64,000 nucleotides of DNA from Sipunculus nudus (GCA_026874595.1 CM049306.1:76631642-76695641); one strand, 5' to 3'. Positions 1-12,780 are shown, numbered from the stretch's first letter. Translations and numbers: made by a program. The notes: generated by a model not told the origin, from the sequence alone.

Positions 1-1392
1 TGCAAGTTTATTTACCAACTTATCAACACATACATTCCTTTCAAAATCACACCAAGCCATGCAGGGCATGAATTATTCAGGAACAGCATTCAACTGACCA
101 TTGATTTCTGGCTTAGTCACCACACTGAATATTGTCCCTGGCCCCTATTTGCCAAGTCAGTTCAGGGTCAACATCTTAACAGGCAAGTGATAGCCCTAGA
201 TAATAGCCACGGGAGATCCTTTCATGCCGTAGTAATGAAATTTTGAGCTAACATGCAATTTGCCTGCTATATTAAAACTAACATTTCATCTATTTTCGGA
301 GATCATAATCTTTGTACCAGAAATGAACCTTCAGCATGGCTAATTCTTGAGAATTTATATCTCACTATTTTCATCTTTTTGATACCTAAAACAGGTACTG
401 ATTTGTTGACCCTATCTTTTCAGTGACAGCTGGTGATGGTGGAGGGTTATGCACTGGTATTGCCCTGAAGGGTGGCTTATTTCTACAGCCCTTTAGATAA
501 GTCAATATCTGGCTGTGCCAGCCAGTTGCATCAATCAGCTGATATCGATTTTGCCCAAGCTGGCCTCCCCACTACGCAGCTTCCTATCAGGGAAGATATT
601 TACTTTACGCTTAACTATGTCACCATAGATTCTGATTGATAGGGCAACCATTCATTAGTAACTATAAATGGGACACACTCTAGCAGCACAAGCACTGCAC
701 CAGTCCTGAAACCTAGGCCCACACACAGATCTGGCTGGGCAGCCCTTCATTTACAGAGGGATAACTGGACTAGTCGTCCTGTAATGTCAGACCCTTCAGA
801 TACTCCCTTCAACCCCTGCCTCATTTTGAGCTGCAAGCCATAAAGACTCCCCCATGGTCCTGTGGTAATTTTGTTCACAATATTATCCTGATTGGACTGT
901 GAAGAGCCTTGAGCATTTTGTGGATACTGTTTCAAAGATGGCCGATTGAAAACATATACGCAAGCACAAACCAAGTTCCTGCAGGCTACCCTTAGTGAGG
1001 AACAGGCTGAAAGCCCATCAGCTTGGCTAGATCCCGTGGCATAATAAACACCACCATTTCCTTAAGCCAGCTGCATTTCTTACACCCATGTCGGACACCG
1101 AGAGTAATATCACTCAAATTCCAGTTTCTGTGAATCAACAAGATTTCCTTTTCATTTTTGCCTGAGCACTGGCACTTGATGTAACATCTTTTTCCAATCT
1201 AATTGTTTTTATAAGTGATGTGTGTTATATAACAAGGCTGCAGAACCCATGATATACCAGTTTTGCATGCCGAGTAGCATTGTTAGGCAAACCACCAGCT
1301 GCACTCAACTGTTGCGTGTAATTCTGCAAATGCCTGGAAAATAAAACAAGCCTGTACTTCACCATTTGTGTCAGAGTAGGAATGAATGTTAC
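1..1392 (-). other. Intron 4 (partial) of MXD-like gene
   Basis: This lies between the exon 4 donor and the window edge. I looked on the minus strand for the expected leucine-zipper exon (LERE/LKRR-type motifs) and found none. There are no long simple repeats. Nothing else is recognised. Confidence 0.75.
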
Positions 1393-1507
1393 CTTAATAA
1401 ATGTCTTGGCTTTGGTCAGTAGTCCTAACTGTGTATGTCGAGAAGCATCGGGGCCTAGTGGCACCATATCCTTCAATCTCTCTAGACAGTGGCGCAAATG
1501 TGCCCTC
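1393..1507 (-). CDS. MXD: MXD-like exon 4 (helix-loop-helix)
   Basis: The exon is 115 nt, with acceptor TTTTTCAG and donor GTAACA on the minus strand. One G completes Arg, then 38 codons follow: helix 1 ([15 protein letters not shown]), loop ([11 protein letters not shown]) and helix 2 ([12 protein letters not shown]), ending in phase 0. PLGP and SRHT are the signature loop of the MXD/MXI1 family. The usual second Thr of RHTTL is Gln here. Reading on past the donor runs into intron and a stop, so the zipper must be on a further exon, expected to the left of the window. Confidence 0.95.
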
Positions 1508-4500
1508 CTGAAAAATTAAAGATTACTTAACATTAGTAATGCAGATCATGTTCATCAGCAGATAAATCATTTAAAATAATGCAGTAAAATTTCTGTTAGC
1601 AGATAACACATAAAGAATACAGAATGCATACATCAGCTGGTCTCTTCTGACATGACAGGGAAGTTAAGCTTAACTATTAAGGTAATATAAAATTACCTTC
1701 ATTTATGAATCACAAGGTAAATTGCCAAATCTATCACACTGAATGAAAAATAGTAAAACAGCTAAGAAATTCTCCTTTTATCAATTTCACTGTCAAAAGA
1801 ATAGAACTTAAAGCATCAGCACTGGTGAATGATAAACAGTCTACAGCTTGCTTTAAGATTTATAAGTGTTCATGGATGCCAACTAGGACTGTATAACTAA
1901 ATTCCCTGCTTCTTTTTTTCGGCCACTGCCTGAACTGATATGTAGGACAGACCATGTCTCTGTGTTATAGCCACCTCGTCAATCCTGACAAACAAGTAGT
2001 GGAAGGCAGGCAAAACAAAAACAGCTACTGATAAAACCTCACATACCCCATCCCAAAATGAAACTGGAGAGAAGGCACTCCACACCCATGGCAACTGGGA
2101 GCCAGGAGTATCAAGTGACATTTTCACATTATCCACCCCTTATTCCAGATACCGAGGGGTTGTTTGAGCAAGCAAATCATGAAAATCCATTGTTGTGGTT
2201 TCTCTCGATCTAGCAGCTTTAAGGGCTAACCTTGTCAGAGAACACTTGTCCTTTTTCTAATTGGTCTTGGTGAATGTACCCATAAACATGACCCATTCTT
2301 GAAGAAATGGCTTATTGCGCTTGAATAGCCCATATATATGTCCTTATTCTCTCTACCACCAACCATTCATTCACATAATTATGTGCAATTATATTACAAA
2401 TGCTGAACACTAATACAGGATTCAATATGAACATTAACTTGCTTGCTGGGATAATATTTCTCAGTTCTACCTGGTAAATACAGGCAAAATTAGATTGGTA
2501 TCTTGCAGATATTCTTTTCTTGCATGCTTCTTCAATTATAAAAAAAATCCAATTAAATCACATGTATTGATTTACAAGAGCAGCGCATGTCAACATGACC
2601 TAGTCTAATTTGAGACACAGGCTGCATTTTTCCAGCCAAGCATGTATTTATGGATTGTCTGTTTTAGCAATTACCGTTTGGGGTAATGACCACAGAATGT
2701 CAAGGCTGGTGACCTATTTTGGCTCTGACTGGAGTGGAAAACAAATTATACCTGGATGACATACACCAGCATATTATTTCAATGGTTTTACAAGCACATT
2801 ATTGGCTCAAATAATAAGAACATACAGTTGAGGGAAACACAAGTACCAGGGACTTTTTTCCTTTTTGCATAATGAGCAGTAAATTAAAGTGTGCCCAGGG
2901 CTCAGGATAGCAGTTCCAGGAGGACTGTACCACTTGGTGGAGATAGCATTCTATTTATAGCACAACAACTTTAACATTAAAGGAAACATATGAAAAGAAA
3001 CCAGATTCAGTTCACAGCAAACTGATTTAAGGCTCCTTTTAAATTTCCAAGACCTGTGGATAATGGTAAGGTTATTAGGAATAAATGACTGTCAATTAAA
3101 TATGTTAATTCACAGGAAGATGGCAAGCCAATCCATGAATAGATTAATCAGCAGAAACCACTAGCTGCATGAACAAGTGGATCCCCATAGGTCATGAATC
3201 CATCAATCATATGACCACTGGATTGACTGGTCAAGAGGACACCAAAACCACTGGGCCTTGAACATTTCCAGTGTCCTTAATGCATGCTGCTCATCTCAAA
3301 TGATTTCAACCTTTCCCTAAGTTGCAGCTAGCATGCTGCTCTTCAGATCATGATATATCTACAAGCAAGCTTTCACATGATATAGTACCAGTATCTGGTT
3401 TTTGTTATAATTATAATAAGAAATGCAACAGCCCAGCAGTCATGCTGTATGACTTGACATTTCCTGCACAATCCATGCCCATGACGGAGCACTCATAATA
3501 AACCAAGATTACCTGGAGCTAAGCCATCACACCACCGTTTTATATTTCATGCACACATACATATTTTCTGTTCACAATCTGCAAACAATGCACCTCTAAG
3601 CAGTCAAGGTTTTTCGGGGATGTGCACACAAATGGATTTTAATATTTCTATGCTGTAACATATATGTCAATTTTGCAGCTATTATTGATCATTTGTGTCC
3701 TTTACTGCAGAGGAAAACCTTATTACTGTTGATGAATCAAGCCCACTCAGTAACTAGCAAAAAAATGAAGAAATTATTCCGACAATAATAAATGAATGAG
3801 CATTGATAAGAACTGTTATCATTTTATATACATACATAAAACCTATATAACTGATAACTTGTTATCAAACCACTGAGAACCTAAAACAAACAAATCATTA
3901 AAAATTTTATTAGAGTTGATGAACATACAGCTAAATTCAAAATAGCTGAATAAAATGAAACACCAGAATATAAACTACAGCTCTGAGAATTACAACCAAA
4001 TTTAATTCTGATGAGAAATGTAAAATACAAATTGTGACACCACGTTTTTCTCACATTGTGGCAATTTGGTCTGAACAATATTGTATCTGGCATTTTACTT
4101 TTTTGAATGGATCTACCTTCACTACATATATATATATCTTTCCATGTCACACTGTGTCTCTAGGATTGTTTGCATGACACATGCAGAACCTGACAGAGGT
4201 CTCTTGGCCTGTTTATCACTGTGTCAATATCAGACATCACATATCCACGCATGCTTAACCAAAGTATTGATGGCAGGTCCCATAAATATCTCCACACAAC
4301 ACTATTGTTATTTAACCATGTCTCCTCAATATGTATTCATAACAGAAAGGGAACACACCCGACCTGATAACATGGGAACATACATCTTACTCGCCCGGCG
4401 AATTACAGAAATAGTGCAAAGTTTTTCAAATGTTGGCAAGGGTGTCCATGTACACTTACTCTGGTATGGAAATATCTGCCGCTTACATTAGTGGTTAGGC

Positions 4501-7500
4501 CTTTGTGCAAAATTAAATAAGCTGCACCCGGTTATGATGGCAGGGGATTTTATTTGCTCACTGTATTCCAAGATAACTATACCCACAGAGACTTTCTAGA
4601 ACTTTCCTACATGGACATAGCCACTATTTCTCACAGCTGTTCCTTAGATGCTGCTTTTCCCAAAGCTGCAAAATGTTTCGGCTTTAATGCCCAGCCATAT
4701 CAGATTTGGTGTATCAACAACAAGCACCCAGAATTCATTTGTAGTGGGTTCTCTTTCCACAGAAGCAAAGCACTGCAGATGAAATTACATGGTAGAAAAA
4801 CATACCATGTTTCACTGATGGAACCTCTTGGCAAAACAATCACACCCTGCCCTTCAGTAGGCCTGGGCATTCCAGCTTCAGTATCTGAAAGTTTCATCCA
4901 ATCATTTCAGTATCATCTGGTACTGCTGGGTTTTGAACAGCAGAGATTTTCAACAAATAACAACAGGAATGGCAGAATTTTTCAACAGATTTAAGCAGAA
5001 ACAGGGCATTTACCTTATTTTTTATACAAAACTAAAGGTTTTTATCTGTAAACCACATTTTGCTGTAACCATCTCATCGCATACACATAGCACAGGTCAA
5101 CCACATGAATATAATGTGTAATCCTCATGAAATGCACAAGTAGCTGTTAGCATCACATTTTCCCTATTATTGTAATCTGTACATGTGGCATTATTCTGGA
5201 CATCACAGAATCCTCATTATCATTCCTTGACGGGCATAAATTGTTTACAGGGGTCCCTACAGGCACCCTGTCCTGCATACCTCAGGCTGCAGTGGACAGC
5301 TGGGTAACTGAAGCCCAGGCTACCCATAAAAGTTTTATTTTCTCTGGTGGGGCAAATAATTAGGCTTGTGACCTAATTATCTTACAGTCCATTCATCACA
5401 GAACCCTTCATACACCACTGCAGCCAAATCCCTGCATCTCCCTGTGGATATTACTATCCATTTTCTGCAGATTTCCATGGCAGTCGCCAGCACAATCTAA
5501 TCAATCAGGTCTTGGCTAACAAAGAAATGCTTTTCTTAGGCCTGCTCCATTATCACACCCATAACAAATCAATGTAGCCCATACATATTTGACATTTTTC
5601 ATCACATGCCTTTGGACACTGCAAATCATCTAGTGTCACGCTGTAAACCAAGACAAAATAAACTACTGACTATGCGGCAAAAAAAAAAAAGGATTTCTAT
5701 CTTTATTAAATGAAAGTCCCAGTATTTTTTTAATGTACATATGTTATTTGTTATTAGTACCTTTACTTCAGACTCTCTTTAACTGTCAATAGTTTAGGGA
5801 CTAATTATCTTTTAAAATATAAGATACTCAACAATTTATAATATTTGTAATAATTCCAAAACAAGTGCCTTACGGTATATAAGTCATAACAGGACAATAT
5901 TACAAGTTATGTAACAATACAACATTTTTCATTTTGATATATGTGGCTTAAGGTGAATAAGTTAACTCCCAAAAGCAATTTAGTTAAATGGTTCATGGGA
6001 CAAACAAGTTCAGTGTCGTGCATACTGTCTCTGACATGAACACTGAGAGACAGAATCTTGAACAAGGCTGTTAACCAATCAGACAAGTCTACTACACCAA
6101 ATATATGACCTCGGTGTGTTGGGTCAGAGCTTTTGTCCATGCATGTGTCAATACTGTTATCAGATGAAATAACAATGCCTTAACTTACGGTTAAGTTCAA
6201 GACACTGTAATCTTGCTCAGGGTATGTGCAGCACAGAGTATATGCATATCTTTGCCCTTATTAACATTATTCAGGATTCAAGAATTCTAGAATAGTGATG
6301 TATTCCGAGGGAACAATTGGGCACTAGGTAGTACCACAAAATACATTAAGATTTTCATTCAGTGAGTAGCCTACCTCACCTGCTAATTTGCAATAAGTGA
6401 CCCTTTAAGAGTGTAAGCACCCGGGCTGACCTATTGTGCTTTCACACAAATTCACTGACCAGATCATTATGGCATGAATTCTATGTACATACAGCTGACC
6501 TTCTGTAACACAGTTCATACATAAGACAAATATATAGCATTCTTATTAACAGTCCTGGCACACACATACAGGTTACAAATACACTGTGCTCCTGAACTTT
6601 GACTCAAGATTAATTGCTTCCTGGGGTGAAAAAATTCACAAAACCTTGCCAAGTCTATTTCTGTAATCCTCAAACCCCATTTTAGAGTTTGCATACCAGT
6701 GGGAAAAAATACATACCCACTTGGCGATGTACTCTGAAATAAATTTATTTTGGTATTCAAAGGAAACTGCACTGACCAGGTGCAGCCTATATAGGTGAGA
6801 AAATCAACTAAAAAACACCCAATCCCTGAAAACCCAAGTACTCCCCCATGCAGAAGACTGATTTATCATCCACAGAAGCATAAACAACCAAGCCCAAGGG
6901 AGGCCAGTACTGCCTGGACTCTAGGTATTGTTTGCCACATAATAAAGGGACCCACCATTTACTGCGGCATTGACAAATGACTAATGGAGGATCCACTGTT
7001 CCTTATATGAGTGTGCCCGAAACAGTCCAGGACACATTCAACAATGGTTCAGGAAACACTAGTTTGGGGGGACTCCCTCACAGTGCTATCTTTCCCCTGA
7101 ATCCTATCTTTATGATTTTATTCAATGGATTTTCAAGTGAATTTGCTTGCCCTGTTCCCTAAATCCAGTCATATGACACAGTAAATATTGCTGCAAATCC
7201 CAAAGCAACCATGACTAATGTTATCAAGAATACGGATCTGAATCGCTCAGTTTTATCAGGAGCTGAATTAAACAACATGTCAAGTTGCAGCATAAAATTT
7301 GTATGTTGCATAATGATTTTATCAAAGTACAAGTATTCCATTATGGCAAGTGAAGAGAGACATTAACCAGGGATCCAGGGAATTAAGCATATTGCACTAC
7401 AAGTTGAGCAAACAGTTCTGGAGTTGCATCCTTTGCACCTTCAACTACATAATGATGCTACAAATATATTTTCAGGAATAAAAAGTAAGCTCTCTACATA

Positions 7501-10500
7501 GATTGCCACTTCAAAAAAAGTTGTTAATGTGCAAAGAAAACAAGGTTATCTAGCGGCTATCCAGCATACACCGGATACATAGGCCAGAACTAGGACGTCT
7601 AGGGACGAGCTTCTACAGTCCAGATGCATCATGTCTGTACAAGGCTTACAAAACTGATGCCAAAATGTGAGCCCTGAACTGATCCAGCATTTATCCTGAT
7701 AGGGCAAGAATAATAAACTGCTTGCCTGTCACCCAACTGTGAGCCCTGAAATGCCAGGCTTAGCAACATGGTCTGGCTATGTGGAAATAAACAAAGGAGG
7801 TTACATTGGACCCCTGGGCCTTTTTAAAAATACATAAGTGTGCAATTGTTAACATGACCTGGCCCCTGTACATAAATAATGCAATTTTCGAAGCAAAACC
7901 AACTTCACATTAGGTAATATGACCAACCTGAGAGAAATGACACCCTGGGAAAAAGGACATTTGTGGGAGACTTCCTTTTACTGAAGAGCTTCCTGTCAAG
8001 TTCATTTCAAATAAAAGGTTCAAGTGAGTAGCTAAACTCAAGTACCCTGTTGTTCCAAGATCAGCAAGCAGCAAGTTACACTTAAATTTAACTTTTAACT
8101 TACTTTTAACTTAAAACTATAAATCAAGTGTTCTGTCTGTACTTTCATTTGCATAAAAATAATGGGAAAAAATAATCTAATACAGATATACAAAAGTCTT
8201 AATTTTTTTGGAGAAAGTTAAAATTGGTAAATTTATAGAAATATTTTATGAAATCAAACACAGATGACCTGTAAAATTCTTTATCTGTTTTTTTTTTTTT
8301 GCCATTCATGTCATATATTGATTTTACACTACATTGCCATAGCTAGATTCATGTAGATTTAACAAAGGCCAAATTGCATTTGGTAAATCAGGGAAATTAA
8401 AGCAGAAAACTTACTCCCATACAAAATCTAGTAAAACTGACACACAATAATATATACTACCCCTCTCTGGTTTATCCTGAAATTTGAATTTTTCCGGGTA
8501 TTAATGCAAGAGAATAAATTTAGAATTTTTCTGAGGTAAAAAGAAATTTGCACAAATAATCACGACTCGTCTGTATAACTACACATTCCATCATTACAAA
8601 AAATAAAGCTTGCATCTCAGAACTTTAGAACTACATTTCAACTGAATAATAGGCATACACTCATGGCATCTAGTGTACATATTATTACTACACCCATCAA
8701 AAGTAACACAACAGATTCTGTTTGAAGTTTGATAAATGATTTGACAAGAAACTAGATAAGGGAATTTGGTCAAGATATCAATGCCAAATTTTCTTAAAAC
8801 TGGGACAGTATATATGCATGTTTTGACAATAACTGAGGCAGGCTTCCTCTTATTAATTATATCACTGGGCTGCAACATGACATGGGCTGGATAAGATACT
8901 GTTCCACTCCAGTGCTCTTACTTGTGCAATACAAGTACATATTCCAGGTCCCTGTGATGGCCTAGATTTCCCTCCTGCATGCAGTGCCCTAGATTTTGTA
9001 AGCAGATCACAACAGCAGTATTGAGTTAGAATAGGGTGGCAGCTTTGGGTAGCTTCAACCTCAGGGGGCTGTGTGTTAGAGTAACCCTGGATCTGTTTGG
9101 GTGTACCCCTCCTGTAAATCAACTTTACTGGGTATCCCGATCACTAAACATCTGCCCACATGCCTACTGTGCTTAAACTGTAGAGGGACAGTTCACCACA
9201 GCAAAATAAATACCTGCTGCTGATATGTACTGGGGATGCAAACTTTCAATACAATTCCATCAAATTTAATATGTTGTTAAAAAAAAAATGCTTCACCAGT
9301 AGATATAGCTGGGCAACAAATTTGAAATTTCATGCTACATATTTAAACTGGGGTCTGTACAGACTGCTTTTCTTCCAAATGAGATTTAAGTGAAACTGAA
9401 CTTGAATCTATTTTAAATGCTTTTTTGCAAATCTTATATTCTTCACAAACATATACCAAATACAACCAAATTTTAAGTATATAAAGTAAAACAAACCTAC
9501 CTGTTCTTTTCTAACTCATTGTGTGTTGACCTACAAGAAGAAATTTGCATAAATTACAATGCTGTTCCAATAAATTTCATGACTTGTATGGCTAAGAAAA
9601 AGGTAATTATGAAGGTTTATAAAAAAAAGTTGAAAGCAAACTTGGAGACTTTAAAACATGTTGTCTTTAGTGATATATTAATACATATTATTTAAATTTA
9701 TAATGTATATACAAGTATTAATGTGGTTTGATATAAAACAATTTGAAGCACACAATATGAATAATTTAATGTAAATTCATTCACTCTTGATTACTAAATT
9801 CATTTTTTTACTCTAATATCCATCTACATGGTATTATTATATGATATCCAGGATCTCAAAAATAATGTATACAACCACACACCAGCTTTGTATTTTGATA
9901 ATGTTAACAAACAGGGATGGCTCTTCACTTGGAGTTCTCAACTGAACTGACAAGGTGGCCTGGGCTACAGGTCAGATTTATTATTTAGAACGATTTCAGC
10001 AAAGAAATCTGTCAACTGGACACTTTTTCCCAAAGCTCAAATAATAATCACATAATTATTTTGTAGTTTCCCTGAGTTGGAACTAGATAAACTGGATGAT
10101 TTGCATTTTGTGTATACAAAAGCTTGGTTTGGTTGTTTGTTTACATCCGCAGGCACCGCTCCCAAACGAGATCTGGGTCCGCCATTTTGAATACATTTGA
10201 CAGCTGACAGGGATGCATTGATCGAGGATTTGTCACTACATTTTCAACAAAATTAGAGCAGATGACCACATGACATATTTCTGTGCAATTTTAGGTGAAA
10301 TAAATGTTGACAACTGTTTCTAAGGATGACATTGTTGACGGCGCTAGAGGGCGGGATCGTCCGCCATTTTGGAAGAAACCGTTGTAAATATTAACAGCCA
10401 CAACGATCGGATTCTTCCTTGGATAATAACCGATTATCTGTGAACAGGATGTGAACAGTGTAGTTACTTTCCTTTATTAAAGATTTCCACAAAATTCTTT

Positions 10501-11181
10501 CAGGTGTTTTACTGTTAACTGTAAGGGCTAAAAATGGCTTCATAAAAAATCGGCCAGCACCTCCCACTGGCTTAACGCTAGGAGCAACAGAATCAAAACA
10601 AATGCCGCCTTTCAGCAACTACTGTTAGGTATTATTCTGTTTTGATGTCTATTATGTCATACAAATATCCCTATTAATTTTAGACATGCACTTGCACATT
10701 CATTCAAGAGACGCCGGGTAGTTTGGAGCACATGACATCAGGCATGCCGTCAGCTGATCGTTGAAACTGGGCACTGTGCCAGCAAAATCACAGGACTCGC
10801 TTCAAACGCTCTCATACTCACCTATTTCCCTGAGACTTTTTGGACTTATTTTTCTTCCTGATTTCTTCAGGCATAGGCAAAGTTGACGCATACCCATGTT
10901 CTGATTCTGAAACAAATTGAAAATACATTCATGAAACGGACCTGGACCATCTAACGGGTGTTGATATATGAAACCGACTGGTATAGCAACGTGGCATCTG
11001 CAAGGGCGATGAGCGTTCAAAACAATCCACAAAATCTGTTGCTCCTACCTACAGTCCTACCACGATCTCTACTCTCGACAACGGCTATAGCTGCAATTAG
11101 TAAGTCAAAGTTGTTGTTCATTGCATTCAGGTTACTTTCTGGCAGGAAAGATTCCCTGTAGCCGACCGCTTCTGTTGACAT
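1393..11181 (-). CDS. MXD: Max-dimerization (MXD/MAD/MXI1-like) bHLH repressor, 5' part of gene, four exons
   Basis: Joining 11181-11061, 10906-10822, 9530-9501 and 1507-1393 on the minus strand gives one open frame of 117 codons with every junction in phase. In order it encodes a short N-terminus, a Sin3-interaction-type helix ([10 protein letters not shown]), an SEHGYAS segment, a lysine-rich stretch, the basic region [11 protein letters not shown] and a helix-loop-helix containing [11 protein letters not shown] and [13 protein letters not shown] proteins pair with MAX, bind CACGTG E-boxes in the nucleus and recruit SIN3/HDAC, opposing MYC. The H-E-R pattern of the basic region is that of E-box-binding class B bHLH proteins. 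Helix 2 ends at a splice donor. The leucine zipper and C-terminal region are not found down to position 1, so the gene runs off the left edge. I cannot assign it to MXD1, MXD3, MXD4 or MXI1. The family assignment is firm. Coordinates span introns. Confidence 0.93.
1508..9500 (-). other. Intron 3 of MXD-like gene, 8 kb, few repeats
   Basis: This 7,993-bp intron separates the basic-region exon from the HLH exon. It is ordinary AT-rich sequence with only short A or T runs (5679-5692, 8288-8300) and a brief TA run near 4126. Two plus-strand open frames (4081-4491 and 4554-4994) show no recognisable domain and are treated as chance. It contrasts with the microsatellite-dense DNA right of 12.7 kb. 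Confidence 0.8.
9501..9530 (-). CDS. MXD: MXD-like exon 3, 30-nt microexon (basic region)
   Basis: The exon is exactly 30 nt between a CTTCTTGTAG acceptor and a GTAGGT donor. One G completes Arg from exon 2, then STHNELEKN, then AG which joins the G of exon 4 to make Arg. The joined product [15 protein letters not shown] is the MAD-family basic region, with the His, Glu and Arg that contact CACGTG. A very short exon at this place is also known in vertebrate MXD/MXI1 genes (recalled, not checked). Automated predictors easily miss an exon of this size. Confidence 0.92.
10179..10188 (-). promoter_or_regulatory. YY1-type motif, copy 1
   Basis: CCGCCATTTT on the plus strand reads AAAATGGCGG on the minus strand, the sense strand of the MXD-like gene. 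YY1 sites of this form typically sit close to transcription starts of CpG-rich promoters in animals. The location inside intron 2 suggests either an alternative promoter or a coincidence. Confidence 0.35.
10361..10370 (-). promoter_or_regulatory. YY1-type motif, copy 2
   Basis: This is a second CCGCCATTTT, 182 bp from the first and in the same orientation. It is preceded by a CpG-rich stretch (GGCGCTAGAGGGCGGGATCG). The shared ten bases are preceded by a T in both copies. Confidence 0.35.
10822..10906 (-). CDS. MXD: MXD-like exon 2 (SEHGYAS and Lys-rich linker)
   Basis: The exon is 85 nt, bounded by a TTTGTTTCAG acceptor and a GTGAGT donor on the minus strand. After two bases that complete a Glu codon it reads [19 protein letters not shown], then KSKKSQGN and AG as the first two bases of an Arg codon. 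EHGYAS followed by a lysine/arginine-rich linker directly precedes the basic region in MAD-family proteins. Good splice sites, phase and family match make this a secure exon. Confidence 0.92.
11061..11181 (-). CDS. MXD: MXD-like exon 1 (start codon and SID helix)
   Basis: The ATG is at 11181-11179, read as AAACATGTC on the minus strand. It is followed by 40 codons plus one base before a GTAGGA donor. The first 20 or so residues ([12 protein letters not shown]...) are not conserved in the family as I know it. The segment [18 protein letters not shown] then matches the amphipathic Sin3-interaction domain that opens MAD proteins, with the diagnostic LLIAA core. The one leftover G joins the AA of exon 2 to give the Glu before SEHGYAS, a contiguity that matches family members. 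The donor is a weak match to consensus, but the phase and the downstream match support it. Intron 1 is short (154 bp, 10907-11060). Confidence 0.88.
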
Positions 11182-12718
11182 GTTTCAGCTTTACTGATAC
11201 GCGCTTGCAAACCCAAGTGAACACACGTTGAGGCACCAATGGGCAAACACGCACTGTTTACTGACATAGGAACATGAATATTCAAGTAGATGTCACATGA
11301 TTGGTTGGAATGGGGTTAATCTATTCTAGGACCTATGTAAATAAGGTGGCCGTAGCCAATGAAATAACGATTATTAACTGGGCATCGTGTCACGCATGGT
11401 ACACTGATCGACACGCCCATTTGACATTGAAATAAACACAGACACGGGTGCAGTACAAGGCATGATGTCAACAATACTGTCTAAAGCATGGACGGAAGGG
11501 GAAAGTTCAGGCTTACGCCGGACGGGATCAGGATTCTGCTTTATGTAACCAACAGACCGAGGGGTCCGACCGCTTTACAACTGAATACAAGTGCTTCATG
11601 AGTGTGCGATATTCCATAGTCTTAAGCATTAGCGGTATATAGGTCAGGGCCCGAAGCTACTACAGCAAAATGGTAAGGTGACGGCATTCTGTTATCAGTA
11701 GAATGTGAGACCACGCCCACCCATTGAGGTCGTTTCACACCTGGTTTTCACTGCTGCAGCCGCATGTATGTATATAGGTTCTCCCTCGGTCTGTTTCGTT
11801 GCAACTTGTTACATCATCATGAACGTTTACGACACGCCCTTGTTTTGATTGGCGTTCGATAAAATTCAGCAATATCTGAGGAATTTTATTTACAGGTTGT
11901 TTGGTGTTTTGATTTGTTAAGTGATCTATAAATAGTGGCCCCATCACTTGTTCAGCTGTTGGCTGAAGCGTGACTGACAAATAGTTTTTGACAGTGTACA
12001 GTGTATGTCGTCAGCCGAGACCTCAAAGCACTTGAGGAGCCACGTTAACACGCCAGCTTCTCCGAGAAAATAGGGGTGTTGACGGTCTCATTGTAGGTCC
12101 ACATATTGATCAACATATAGTACATATAAACCTGGTTAATTATGTAAACTTGGTGCCCCATGTTGTGAAATTCATTTTAAGTTTTTGTGGGTTTTTTTTG
12201 TTTGCTATGGGGATGGGATTTTTATTCTGTGGTTAAAATACAATAATACTATTGTATTTAGGATTTTTTTTTATTTCTCAGTTTTCCTTGTTCTATTAGA
12301 GATCGAATACATTGCACACGTGTACATCCCCCCCCCCCCCCCCCAAACGCTCACGTTGTTATGGTCATTCCAGGACATGGTATCATTCATCTCTATATAA
12401 ATAGCTCTGGTATGCACAAGCCCATGAATTCTAATAGTTGAGAAATATTTGTAAACAAGTGTTACACCGTCAGCCCTATTTATTTTGTCCATGTTTTCAG
12501 TTGTGTGCATGCATGGACAATAAAGAGATGCATGGTCGGTCACAGAGTGCAGTACCCTCGACAGCAGACCATCCTGTTATAAAAACAATGTCTAAAAGGA
12601 CTAGAAAAAAAACTAACACACAAACATGTACAAAATAGAATGTCGAAGACATTTTCCATAGTCAATAAAAAGAAAAAAAAACACAAGTCTTGCAGACACC
12701 TGTTTTATTTCCTTTCTT

Positions 12719-12722
<4 letters not shown>
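11182..12722. other. 5' flank of the MXD-like gene
   Basis: This is non-repetitive DNA up to a run of 17 C at 12328-12344, then the first long (AT)n array. It holds the putative promoter. Open frames on either strand here have no recognised motif. Confidence 0.6.
11298..11306 (-). promoter_or_regulatory. CCAAT box upstream of the MXD-like gene
   Basis: TGATTGGTT on plus is AACCAATCA on minus, a full NF-Y-type CCAAT box about 117 bp upstream of the start codon. Further CCAAT cores occur on the plus strand at 11236-11240 and 11354-11358. No TATA box is evident close to the start codon. The transcription start itself cannot be placed from sequence. Confidence 0.4.

Positions 12723-12776
<54 letters not shown>
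12723..12776. repeat. (AT)n microsatellite, 54 bp
   Basis: Uninterrupted AT dinucleotides. This is the first long microsatellite going rightward and marks the change from the gene region to repeat-rich DNA. Confidence 0.98.

Positions 12777-12780
<4 letters not shown>

Larger units (their letters stand above)
9531..10821 (-). other. Intron 2 of MXD-like gene
   Basis: This is a 1,291-bp intron. The part at about 10130-10390 is richer in CpG than its surroundings and carries two copies of CCGCCATTTT (10179-10188 and 10361-10370), the complement of the YY1 core AAAATGGCGG. It may be an internal promoter or enhancer, which is inference. A minus-strand open frame at 10391-10618 has no recognised similarity. 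Confidence 0.75.

Noticed and set aside
1-1392. Leucine-zipper exon of the MXD-like gene inside the window
   Set aside because: Minus strand searched for LERE/LKRR-type zipper motifs in phase 0 after an acceptor; none found.
4081-4994. Two plus-strand open frames of 136 and 146 codons in MXD intron 3
   Set aside because: No recognisable domain, no splice or promoter context, and antisense to a well-supported gene. Lengths are possible by chance in an 8-kb intron.
10391-10618. Minus-strand frame in MXD intron 2 as an alternative first exon
   Set aside because: No similarity to the alternative N-terminus known for vertebrate MXI1, and no donor in phase to exon 3 was identified.
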